Below, one piece after another: positions 22,825-30,605 of a stretch of 64,000 nt of DNA (position 1 is the stretch's first letter; the number at the start of each line of letters is the position of its first letter). The translations under genes and the position numbers were made by a program. The notes under the pieces were generated by a model. That model was not told where the DNA came from and did no database searches. It saw only the letters and a program-made list of their open reading frames with translations. Source of the DNA: Paracoccus wurundjeri (lineage in GTDB: Bacteria > Pseudomonadota > Alphaproteobacteria > Rhodobacterales > Rhodobacteraceae); contig NZ_JAUUTZ010000004.1 of assembly GCF_030678915.1 (NCBI RefSeq), forward strand, positions 179,773 through 243,772. The letters run 5' to 3'.

Positions 22825-24302
22825 GCGATCTGAACAAACTGACCGTCTCGGAGGCCCGCGATGCATTGCACAAGGGTGATGTGACCTCGGTCGAACTGAC
22901 CGATGCCTGTCTGAATGCGATAGAGGCGGCAGGGGCGCTGAACGCGTTCGTGCATGGCACGCCGGACAAGGCTCGTCAGATGGCGCGCGCTGCGGATGAA
23001 CGGATCAAATCAGGCGATGCCATGCCGATGACCGGGATCCCGCTTGGGATCAAGGATGTATTCTGCGTGCAGGGCGTGGCATCTCAGGCGGCCAGCCGCA
23101 TACTGGAAGGATTCGTCCCGGAATATGAATCCACAGTGACGCAGAACCTGTGGGATGCGGGCGCGGTCATGCTGGGCAAGCTGAACATGGATGAATTTGC
23201 CATGGGTTCAGCCAATGAGAATTCCTGTTACGGCAAGGCGATCAGCCCGTGGAAGATCGATGGTCACGAACTCACGCCCGGCGGGTCCTCGGGTGGATCT
23301 GCGGCTGCCGTGGCTGCGGATCTCTGCATTGCCGCGACCGGCACCGATACAGGCGGCTCGATTCGTCAGCCTGCAAGTTTTACCGGCATTGTCGGGTTGC
23401 GCCCGACCTATGGCCGGGTCAGCCGCTATGGCGTGATCGCCTATGCCTCCAGCCTCGATCAGGCCGGACCGATGACGAAATCGGTTCGCGACGCGGCGAT
23501 CATGCTGGGCGCGATGGCCTCGGTCGATGAAAAGGATTCGACCTCCGCCGACATCCCGGTCCCCGATTTCGAAGCCGCTCTGACCGGCGATATCCGTGGC
23601 AAAAAGATCGGTATTCCCCGCGAATACCGCGTCGATGGCATGCCCGAAGAGATCGACGATTTGTGGCAGAAGGGCACGGATATGCTGCGCGATGCAGGCG
23701 CCGAGATCGTCGATATCAGCCTGCCGCATACGAAATACGCATTACCGACCTATTATATCATCGCGATGGCCGAGGCCTCTTCCAATCTCGCGCGTTATGA
23801 CGGGGTGCGCTATGGCCGTCGGGCAGGTCTGGGGCAGGGCGACGGCATCACCGAAATGTACGAGAAAACCCGGGCCGAAGGTTTCGGCCCCGAAGTCCAG
23901 CGCCGGATCATGATCGGCACCTATGTGCTGTCGGCGGGGTTCTATGACGCCTATTACAATCATGCACGCAAGGTCCGGGCTCTGATCAAGCGCGATTTCG
24001 ACAATGCCTATGCGGATGGAATCGATGCGATTCTTGCGCCGACGACGCCTTCGGCGGCCTTTGCTCTTGGGGCGATGGACAATGCCGATCCGGTGCAGAT
24101 GTATCTGAACGATGTGTTCACCGTTACGCTGAATCTTGCAGGATTGCCCGGGATTTCCGTTCCTGTCGGGTTGGATCGTCAGGGATTGCCGCTTGGCCTG
24201 CAACTCATCGGAAGACCCTTTGAAGAGGGTGCATTGCTTAATCAGGCGCTGGTGCTGGAGCGCGCGGCGGGATTCGTGGCCAAGCCGGAATGCTGGTGGT
24301 AA
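22821..24302 (+). CDS. gatA: Asp-tRNA(Asn)/Glu-tRNA(Gln) amidotransferase subunit A
   Basis: Glutaminase subunit of GatCAB, amidase-signature family, 493 residues. The catalytic Ser-cisSer-Lys triad regions are [11 protein letters not shown] (Lys), [13 protein letters not shown] (cis-Ser) and [14 protein letters not shown] (nucleophile loop). It provides ammonia for conversion of Glu-tRNA(Gln) to Gln-tRNA(Gln). Translationally coupled to gatC; the following lipoprotein gene is co-directional at 33 bp. Confidence 0.96.
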   Translation: MSDLNKLTVSEARDALHKGDVTSVELTDACLNAIEAAGALNAFVHGTPDKARQMARAADERIKSGDAMPMTGIPLGIKDVFCVQGVASQAASRILEGFVPEYESTVTQNLWDAGAVMLGKLNMDEFAMGSANENSCYGKAISPWKIDGHELTPGGSSGGSAAAVAADLCIAATGTDTGGSIRQPASFTGIVGLRPTYGRVSRYGVIAYASSLDQAGPMTKSVRDAAIMLGAMASVDEKDSTSADIPVPDFEAALTGDIRGKKIGIPREYRVDGMPEEIDDLWQKGTDMLRDAGAEIVDISLPHTKYALPTYYIIAMAEASSNLARYDGVRYGRRAGLGQGDGITEMYEKTRAEGFGPEVQRRIMIGTYVLSAGFYDAYYNHARKVRALIKRDFDNAYADGIDAILAPTTPSAAFALGAMDNADPVQMYLNDVFTVTLNLAGLPGISVPVGLDRQGLPLGLQLIGRPFEEGALLNQALVLERAAGFVAKPECWW

Positions 24303-24335
24303 GCTGCGGCGGACGGGAAAAGGGAAAGGTTCAAA

Positions 24336-24599
24336 ATGCGCGGCTGTTTGATCATCATGGTGCTGGCGCTTGCCGGTTGTGCCGAAAATCAGGGCTGGAA
24401 TCCGAATTACCAATATGGCGCGACGCCCTACGGCAAATACAAGACCACGCGGGAGGCGGCCCTGATGGCGGGCAATGAATCTCCGCAGGTTATTCCGGTC
24501 GCGCGGCCCTTCAAGGCTCCGACGGCTGCCGATATTGCAGGCCGGAAAAAGCCTGCTTCCGCTTCTGCGGCGGCTCCGGCGGCCAAACCTGCCCAGTGA
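24336..24599 (+). CDS. Small lipoprotein, function unknown
   Basis: An 87-residue protein with a short lipoprotein signal: MRGCLIIMVLALAGCAENQG, lipobox LAGC with the lipidated Cys at residue 15. The mature part is polar and low-complexity, with a Tyr/Gly-rich stretch (NPNYQYGATPYGKYK) and an Ala/Pro/Lys-rich C-terminus (KPASASAAAPAAKPAQ). The ribosome site is AAAGGGAAAGG. Its stop overlaps the GTG start of the AmpD-like amidase, so it may be a cell-envelope partner of that enzyme. I do not recognise a named family. Confidence 0.75.
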   Translation: MRGCLIIMVLALAGCAENQGWNPNYQYGATPYGKYKTTREAALMAGNESPQVIPVARPFKAPTAADIAGRKKPASASAAAPAAKPAQ

Positions 24600-25270
24600 C
24601 GGCGGCCTATCCAAGCCGAAATCACGGTGATCGGCGCGGGCAGCGCCCCGAACTTATCGTGCTTCACTATACCGGTATGGCGAATGCGGCGGTGGCGCGC
24701 GCCCGGCTTTGCGATTCCCGGGCCGAGGTCAGTGCCCATTGGCTGATCGGCGAGGCTGGCATAGCCGAGGCGCTTGTTCCCGAAACCCGCAGGGCATGGC
24801 ATGCCGGTGCGGGCGCATGGCAAGGCCGCGGGGATGTGAATTCCCGCAGCATCGGAATTGAGATCGCCAATCCCGGCGACCGGCCTTTCACCTCGCGGCA
24901 AATGGATGCCCTGACAGAGCTGCTGCGCGGGATCATGTCGCGCTGGCATATTGGCCCGGCATCGGTGATCGCCCATTCGGATCTGGCGCCGGGTCGCAAG
25001 ATCGATCCCGGCCCCCGCTTCGACTGGCAGCGCCTTGCGCATGAGGGGCTGGCGCTCTGGCCTGACGACGGTCCCGATACGCCTTTGTCTGACAGCCTTG
25101 ATGCGATCGGCTATCCCGCCTGCGATGAACCGCTTCGCCTTGCCGCCTTTCGCCTGCGTTTCCGCCCCTGGGCAGGCGGCCCCGAAACCATAGCCGATCG
25201 TCGCCGCGCTGCCGGGGCGGCGCGATCATATCAGGAACATGCCCAGCCATGCCCGCCGATTTCGACATGA
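24596..25270 (+). CDS. N-acetylmuramoyl-L-alanine amidase, AmpD-like
   Basis: A 224-residue peptidoglycan amidase_2 family enzyme that cleaves the MurNAc-L-Ala bond. Zinc ligand regions are LIVLHYTGM near residue 23 and AHSDLAPGRKIDPG near residue 125, with EVSAHWLIGE and IGIEIANPGD between them. The C-terminal 50 residues resemble a degenerate peptidoglycan-binding segment. No signal peptide is visible, consistent with cytosolic AmpD-type recycling of anhydro-muropeptides. GTG 24596 overlaps the lipoprotein stop by 4 bp. Confidence 0.87.
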   Translation: MTAAYPSRNHGDRRGQRPELIVLHYTGMANAAVARARLCDSRAEVSAHWLIGEAGIAEALVPETRRAWHAGAGAWQGRGDVNSRSIGIEIANPGDRPFTSRQMDALTELLRGIMSRWHIGPASVIAHSDLAPGRKIDPGPRFDWQRLAHEGLALWPDDGPDTPLSDSLDAIGYPACDEPLRLAAFRLRFRPWAGGPETIADRRRAAGAARSYQEHAQPCPPIST

Positions 25271-25674
25271 CTATGGCCCGCGCGGCCTGTCATTGCCAAT
25301 CCGTTCGCCTGCATCTTCGGTTCACCAACGGCCTGCATACGGCCCGTCGCTGCGATTGCAGCATGTGCCGGATGCGCGGCGCGGTTGCGGTCAGCGTGCC
25401 GCTGGACGGTCTGACCATCTGCGAAGGACGGGACGCCCTGACCCTCTATCAGTTCGGCACTCATGTGGCGGAACATTATTTTTGCCGCCATTGCGGTATC
25501 TACACTCATCACCGCCGCCGTTCGAATCCGAATGAATACGGCGTCAATGCCGCCTGTATCGAAGGTGTCAGCCCTTTCGACTTTCCCGATGTCATGGTCG
25601 TTGACGGGCGCAACCATCCGCAAGACGGCGGAGGAGGAATCGCCGGTACTCTCTCTTACCGTCCAAAGCGATAA
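25249..25674 (+). CDS. GFA-family zinc protein (Mss4-like fold)
   Basis: A 141-residue protein of the GFA family, whose name comes from glutathione-dependent formaldehyde-activating enzyme; most members are functionally unassigned. Cysteine motifs typical of the fold are present: CHCQSV, RCDCSMCRM and FCRHCGIYTHH. ATG 25249 overlaps the amidase end; ATG 25267, which forms ATGA with the amidase stop, is an equally plausible start. It is followed by a dispersed intergenic repeat. Confidence 0.82.
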   Translation: MPADFDMTMARAACHCQSVRLHLRFTNGLHTARRCDCSMCRMRGAVAVSVPLDGLTICEGRDALTLYQFGTHVAEHYFCRHCGIYTHHRRRSNPNEYGVNAACIEGVSPFDFPDVMVVDGRNHPQDGGGGIAGTLSYRPKR

Positions 25675-25735
25675 CTCTTTTTCTTCATCCAAATATCCCG
25701 GGGAGTCGCGCGCAGGCGCGACGGGGCAGCGCCCC
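25675..25735 (+). repeat. Dispersed intergenic element, copy A
   Basis: Pattern: a pyrimidine-rich TTTTTCTTCATCC block, AAATATCCCGGGG, a perfect hairpin (GTCGCGC-gcag-GCGCGAC at 25705-25722), then GGGGCAGCGCCCC. The same order recurs at 34949 and 49108, each time directly after a gene's 3' end. Possibly a mobile REP-like sequence or terminator family. Confidence 0.6.
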
Positions 25736-25773
25736 ATTGACGGCTCGCCCCATCCGCGCCATATCGATATCGC

Positions 25774-26161
25774 GCGGAGGGCCGGATGACCGCGTGGCCT
25801 GTGCAGCAATGCGCGTGGCCGCGAGGAAAGTCCGGACTCCATTAGGCGACGGTGCCGGGTAACGCCCGGCGGGGGCAACCCCAGGGAAAGCGCCACAGAG
25901 AACAGACCGCCCTGCATCCGCAGGGTAAGGGTGAAACGGTGGGGTAAGAGCCCACCGGGGGGCTGGCAACAGACCCCGCATGGCAAGCCCCACCGGGAGC
26001 AATGCCGAATAGGGATCGCGCGCGGGGAAACCCGCAGGGCCGCCTTGCCCCAGCAGATCCGGGTAGGCAGCTTGATCCGGCCGGTAACGGCCGGGCCAGA
26101 GGAATGGTCATCCATCCGGGGGCGACTCCGGGGGACAGAATCCGGCTTACAGGCCCTCCGC
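25774..26161 (+). ncRNA. rnpB: RNase P RNA (class A, alphaproteobacterial)
   Basis: Catalytic RNA of RNase P, which matures tRNA 5' ends. The universally conserved GAGGAAAGTCCGGACTCC lies at about 25822. Downstream are the conserved CAGGGTAAGGGTGAAACGGTG-type segment (seen near 25920) and the 3' conserved AGAGGAATGGTCATCC plus ACAGAATCCGGCTTAC. The ends pair perfectly as P1: GCGGAGGGCC at 25774 with GGCCCTCCGC at 26152-26161. Length is about 388 nt, normal for the group. Confidence 0.97.
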
Positions 26162-26361
26162 GCAGATTCTCGCCATGATTCAAGGCAGATCGGATCTTAT
26201 TCCCGGCGATTATTTCCGTTGACGCCGGAAAATCGCGCCGCGCGAAGGGGGACGGGAAGAGAAATGCCCGCCCCTCTTTCCTTCCGCTCCGGTTCCGCTC
26301 TAGTCTGCGCTGCGAATCCTGTTCCCGGATTCCCGTAAACGTTTCAATGAATGAGGACCGA

Positions 26362-26817
26362 ATGAGCATCGAAAACAGACTGGCCGAATTGGGTATCACT
26401 TTGCCGGATGCGCCTGCTCCGGCGGCGAATTACGTTCCTTTTGCCCGGTCGGGCAATCTGGTTTTCGTTTCGGGGCAGATCAGTGCGGATGAAAACGGGC
26501 TGATTATCGGCAAATTGGGCGAGAACATGGAAACCGAAGCAGGTGCCGCTGCCGCACGCCGTTGCGGATTGGCACTGATCGCGCAGCTCAAGGCCGCGAC
26601 GGGTTCCCTGGACAAGGTGAAACGGGTGGTCAAACTGTCCGGCTTCGTCAATTCGACCCCGGATTTCACCGAACAGCCCAAGGTCATCAATGGCTGCTCG
26701 GATCTGATGGTCGAGATATTCGGCGATGCGGGTCGCCATGCGCGTGCCGCCGTCTCCGCGCCGTCATTGCCCTTGGGAGTCGCGGTCGAGATCGAAGCCA
26801 TATTCGAGGTAGAATGA
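26362..26817 (+). CDS. RidA/YjgF-family deaminase
   Basis: A 151-residue member of the Rid family (enamine/imine deaminase, protects PLP enzymes from 2-aminoacrylate). It has the long-form layout: ENRLAELGITLPDAPAPAAN, FVSGQIS, and the C-terminal LPLGVAVEIEAIFEVE with the family Arg in GRHARAAV. ATG 26362 follows TGAGGACCGA; ATG 26347 upstream is less likely. The stop overlaps the GDPD start (ATGATGA), so the two are co-translated. Confidence 0.88.
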   Translation: MSIENRLAELGITLPDAPAPAANYVPFARSGNLVFVSGQISADENGLIIGKLGENMETEAGAAAARRCGLALIAQLKAATGSLDKVKRVVKLSGFVNSTPDFTEQPKVINGCSDLMVEIFGDAGRHARAAVSAPSLPLGVAVEIEAIFEVE

Positions 26818-27596
26818 TGAGCCGGCTGCCGCCTGACTTTCTTCGCCTGCCGATTGCCCATCGCGGCTTGCATGGGCCGGGCGCTCCGGAAAATTCACTG
26901 GCGGCAGCCCGGGCGGCGATCGAAGCGGGTTACGGGATCGAATTGGATATCCAGCCCGCCGCCGACGGCACACCGATGGTGTTTCATGATTACGACCTTG
27001 TGCGCCTGACCGGGGATAAGGCTGCGATTGCGGTGCATTCTCCTGCTGATCTGGCCGAAAAGCGGCTGCTGGACAGCGATGAGGCGATTCCGACCCTGAC
27101 GCAATTTCTGGAACTGGTTGCCGGGCGTGTGCCGCTGCTGATCGAGATCAAGGATCAGGATGGGCGGCTGGGCAGTGATATCGGCGAGTTGCACCGACGA
27201 GTGGCCGAGGAACTTGACAATTATCAAGGATTGGTCGCCGTGATGTCCTTCAATCCGCATACCGTTCGGGCGTTTCACGAGATGAGGCCCGACATTCCGG
27301 TCGGCATCACCTCTTGCGGTTATCCTGCCGAGGATTGGCCACTGCTTGACCACAAGACCCGCAGCCATCTTGCGGCGGTTGCCGATTTCGATCAGTCCGG
27401 TTCCTGCTTCATCTCGCATGACAAGAGCGATCTGGCCAATCCCCGCGTTGATGCGCTCAAGGCGCAGGGTATTCCCATCTTGTGCTGGACGGTGCAGTCC
27501 TCCTCCGAGGAAAATGCCGCCCGCCAGTTTGCGGACAATATCACCTTCGAGGATTATCAACCATCCATCGTGACGGAAATGCAGCTGGGGGAATGA
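26814..27596 (+). CDS. Glycerophosphodiester phosphodiesterase
   Basis: A 260-residue GDPD-family TIM-barrel enzyme hydrolysing glycerophosphodiesters to glycerol-3-phosphate and an alcohol. Catalytic and metal motifs are IAHRGLHGPGAPENSLAA (His-Arg), GIELDIQPAADGTPMVFHDYDLVRLTG (Glu, Asp, His) and LIEIKDQ. There is no signal peptide, so it is cytosolic. The start could be 26814 or 26817 (adjacent ATGs). Coupled to RidA; downstream lies a decayed gene. Confidence 0.9.
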   Translation: MMSRLPPDFLRLPIAHRGLHGPGAPENSLAAARAAIEAGYGIELDIQPAADGTPMVFHDYDLVRLTGDKAAIAVHSPADLAEKRLLDSDEAIPTLTQFLELVAGRVPLLIEIKDQDGRLGSDIGELHRRVAEELDNYQGLVAVMSFNPHTVRAFHEMRPDIPVGITSCGYPAEDWPLLDHKTRSHLAAVADFDQSGSCFISHDKSDLANPRVDALKAQGIPILCWTVQSSSEENAARQFADNITFEDYQPSIVTEMQLGE

Positions 27597-27668
27597 GTTT
27601 TGCACCCGGATCTTCGGGGATATGTGCCTGGTTAATTGTTACGGATCATTCGCCGGACAAAAGGCAAG

Positions 27669-28090
27669 ATGACCGATTGCGTAATCGCTCCGCTTGAACC
27701 GGTTTCGGTGCCAGGGGCAAACGGGTCGGGTCGTTTTCCGGTTCGCTGTGTTGATTGCGCAGGACAGAATTATACCGATCATGCCTCCGAGATGAGCAGC
27801 GATCCTGATCGTGCCCCGCCGTTTTTCTTTTCGATACCGGTGGATGCACTGCTGACTGATGACGATGATCTGCATTTCGTGGCCGAACTGGTTGTCGCCA
27901 TATGCAAGGTGGGGCGTGATATCGGTGCGGATGCAGCTGGGAATCATATCCGGGGAGCTGAAGAAAAAGGGCAGAGGCGAATTGGGTCGGGTTAGACAGG
28001 CAATAAGCTTGCCAGCAGTGCCGGCCTTGGTCGTGAAGCAGAGGCACGCCCGCAGGCAACTGGATCAGTTCCTGTTCGCGGTAACTCAGA
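27669..28090 (+). pseudogene. Decayed fumarylacetoacetate hydrolase-family gene
   Basis: From ATG 27669 the translation MTDCVIAPLEPVSVPGANGS, then GRFPVRCVDCAGQNYTDHAS and EMSSDPDRAPPFFFSIPVDA, clearly matches the N-terminus of bacterial FAH/fumarylpyruvate hydrolase proteins (normally [20 protein letters not shown]). Damage: loss of roughly 10 residues around the expected PYP..T..LHHE segment (reads DDDDLHFVAELVVAI), a further deletion removing the expected YAVGxDLTRRDLQ block, a frameshift near 27970 and an in-frame stop at 27993-27995. Fragments in the next frame (SLPAVPALV, RRQLDQFLFAVTQN) continue to about 28090, next to the convergent LysR stop. The intact family is about 230 residues. 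Confidence 0.8.
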
Positions 28091-28979
28091 ACTTCCTTTT
28101 CAACTCTCGAACAGCGTAATCGGCGAACATGCGGACCTTGGGGTCCTGAAGACGGCGATGAGGGGTCAGGCTGCCGAATTGCGCGGGTGGCGGCGGCGTA
28201 TCGGCCAACACCTCGATCAGCCTGCCTGTCTTGATATCCTCGGCGACCTCGTATCGTGGGCGATTCGCGATGCCTTCGCCCGCAAGCGCCCATGAGGTCA
28301 GGACGTCACCGTCATCCGTGTCGAAATGTCCCGATACCATCATTTTCTTTGGCCCTTCATCTGTTTGCAACACCCAGAAATATTCCGGGCTGCGAGGATA
28401 TCGCAGCAACAGGCAGTTGTGATCGGCCAGATCCTCCGGCTGCGCCGGTGTCCCGTGCCGGGAGAGATATTCGGGAGATGCAACCAGAACGCGCGGGCAA
28501 TCCGCGATTTTGCGCCATTTCAACGCGGAATCGGCGGGCTCACCCAGAAAGAACGCCAGATCAATGGCATCTTCGACGATGTTCACATTGCGATCCGAAA
28601 GCCGCAGGCGGAACTCCACCCCCGGATTGTCGTGACAGAAGGGCGGAATCAGCGGCGCGATCAGCCTTCGGCCCAGCCCAAGCGGCGCGGTCAGCCGGAT
28701 CACGCCCTGCGGTTTGCCCGAGAATGTGCTGACCATCGCTTCGGCCTCGTCGAGCGTGTCGATCACCCGGCGGGCGTGATCATAGAAGGCGCGACCGATC
28801 TCGGTCGGGGTCAGGCGGCGGGTGGTGCGGTTCAGCAGCCGCACGCCGAAACGATTTTCAAGATCCTTGATACGATTCGAGGCGACGGCAGGCGAAAGTC
28901 GCAAATCCCGTCCCCCTGCGGTGATCGAACCCAATTCGATCACCCGAACGAAGACCCGCAGACTTTCAAGATAGGACAT
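28086..28979 (-). CDS. LysR-family transcriptional regulator
   Basis: A 297-residue LTTR of the CrgA/DmlR type. The HTH is MSYLESLRVFVRVIELGSITA followed by LRLSPAVASNRIKDLENRFG; the substrate-binding domain includes RLTAPLGLGRRLIAPLIPPF. It is divergent from xdhA with a 172-bp shared promoter region, so it is a candidate regulator of purine catabolism. Its 3' end abuts the FAH pseudogene. Confidence 0.9.
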   Translation of the reverse strand: MSYLESLRVFVRVIELGSITAGGRDLRLSPAVASNRIKDLENRFGVRLLNRTTRRLTPTEIGRAFYDHARRVIDTLDEAEAMVSTFSGKPQGVIRLTAPLGLGRRLIAPLIPPFCHDNPGVEFRLRLSDRNVNIVEDAIDLAFFLGEPADSALKWRKIADCPRVLVASPEYLSRHGTPAQPEDLADHNCLLLRYPRSPEYFWVLQTDEGPKKMMVSGHFDTDDGDVLTSWALAGEGIANRPRYEVAEDIKTGRLIEVLADTPPPPAQFGSLTPHRRLQDPKVRMFADYAVRELKRKF

Positions 28980-29151
28980 GAGAATAGCTCGTTTTCAAGG
29001 AATCGTGTAAAGTCTTCCGCGTTGAAAGCGATTTCGCAAGGATTCTTTCCGGCTTAGGCTTTCGGACGGGTAAGAACTGTATGTTACGTTGATGGCCTTG
29101 GATCCTGTTGAGTGATCATACCCGCCAGTTATCTATGCCAGGGAGAGTGAA

Positions 29152-30603
29152 ATGAAGCCCGAGCTAAGTTTTCTGCTGAACGATCAGGAGGTCAAACTGA
29201 CCGAGGTCGGCGCTTCGGATACGCTGCTGGATTATTTGCGTGTGGCCCGCCGTCTGACCGGCACCAAGGAGGGCTGCGCCGAGGGCGATTGCGGCGCCTG
29301 CACCGTGCTGCTGGGACGCCTGACCGAAAGCGGGCTGATTTATGAGCCGATCAACGCCTGTATCCGTTTTCTGGCCTCGTGCCATGCCTGCCATATCGTC
29401 ACGGTCGAGCATCTGCACGGACCGGATGGCGGGTTGCATCCGATCCAGAAGGCGATGGTGCAGCATCACGGCAGCCAATGCGGTTTCTGCACGCCGGGGA
29501 TCGTCATGTCGCTTTACGGGTTGTGGATGAGCAATCCGCAGGCAGGGGCGACTGAGATCGAAGTGGCGTTGCAGGGAAATCTGTGCCGTTGCACCGGCTA
29601 CGAGCCGATCGTGAAAGCGGCTTTGGCTGCGGGGGCAGAAGGCGGGCAGGCGCAGGATGCCCTGACGGTTGAACGTGAAACCGTCGCTGCGCGGTTGCAC
29701 GAGATGCGTCGGGGGCGGGTCGAGCTGACCAAAGGTGGCGAGCGCGCGATCATTCCGGCTGATGTTGATGATCTTGCCGCGGTGCTGGAAGAAAATCCCA
29801 AGGCGATCATTGTCGCGGGTGCAACCGATGTCGGGCTGTGGGTGACGAAATTCCTGCGCGACATCTCTCCGGCGGTCTTTATCGGGCATTTGATGAAAGG
29901 AGTGACCGTTACGGATGGCGAGATCCGGCTTGGGGCGGGCGTGACCTATAGCGAGGCTGCTCCGCTGCTCCGTCGGCACATTCCTGCGGTGTACGACTAC
30001 CTGTTGCGGATTGGCGGCTGGCAGGTGCGGAACATGGGCACGATCGGCGCGAATATCGCCAACGGTTCGCCCATCGGGGATACGCCGCCCCTGTTGATCG
30101 CACTGGGTGCGCGGATCGTCTTGCGCAAGGGCGCGACGCGGCGCGATGTGGCGCTTGAGGATTTCTTTATCGAATATGGCAAACAGGATCGCGCGCCGGG
30201 CGAGTTCGTGGAAGAGGTGATCATCCCGATCCAACCCGAAGCGAAAATCGCCGCTTACAAGATCTCGAAGCGCCGCGACAGCGACATCACCTCTGTTGCC
30301 GCAGGTTTTCAGGTCATGATTGAAAATGGTATGATAACCGATGCGCGGATTGCGTTTGGCGGCATGGCCGGCATTCCGAAACGTGCCGCACAGGCCGAGG
30401 CCGCATTGATAGGGCAGCCCTTTGCCGCGCCCGCATTCGAGGCGGCAGCAACAGCCGTGGCGCAGGATTTCGAACCGCTAAGCGATTGGCGTGCGAGCGC
30501 CGATTACCGCCGGGCAGTGGCAGGGAACCTGTTCCGCCGCTTCTGGCTGGAGCAATCCGAAACCGATCTGCCCGTGCGATTGAAATATGCGGTGGGGGAA
30601 TAA
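29152..30603 (+). CDS. xdhA: Xanthine dehydrogenase small subunit (Fe-S and FAD)
   Basis: A 483-residue subunit carrying two [2Fe-2S] clusters and FAD. The plant-type ferredoxin domain has CAEGDCGACTVLLG (C42-C50). The second cluster has QCGFCTPGIVMSLYGL and NLCRCTGYEPI. The FAD domain (from about residue 200) has IIVAGATDVGLWVTK and RNMGTIGANIANGSPIGDTPP. It transfers electrons from XdhB to NAD. Start ATG 29152 follows CAGGGAGAGTGAA. First gene of xdhABC-guaD. Confidence 0.95.
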   Translation: MKPELSFLLNDQEVKLTEVGASDTLLDYLRVARRLTGTKEGCAEGDCGACTVLLGRLTESGLIYEPINACIRFLASCHACHIVTVEHLHGPDGGLHPIQKAMVQHHGSQCGFCTPGIVMSLYGLWMSNPQAGATEIEVALQGNLCRCTGYEPIVKAALAAGAEGGQAQDALTVERETVAARLHEMRRGRVELTKGGERAIIPADVDDLAAVLEENPKAIIVAGATDVGLWVTKFLRDISPAVFIGHLMKGVTVTDGEIRLGAGVTYSEAAPLLRRHIPAVYDYLLRIGGWQVRNMGTIGANIANGSPIGDTPPLLIALGARIVLRKGATRRDVALEDFFIEYGKQDRAPGEFVEEVIIPIQPEAKIAAYKISKRRDSDITSVAAGFQVMIENGMITDARIAFGGMAGIPKRAAQAEAALIGQPFAAPAFEAAATAVAQDFEPLSDWRASADYRRAVAGNLFRRFWLEQSETDLPVRLKYAVGE

Positions 30604-30605
30604 CC

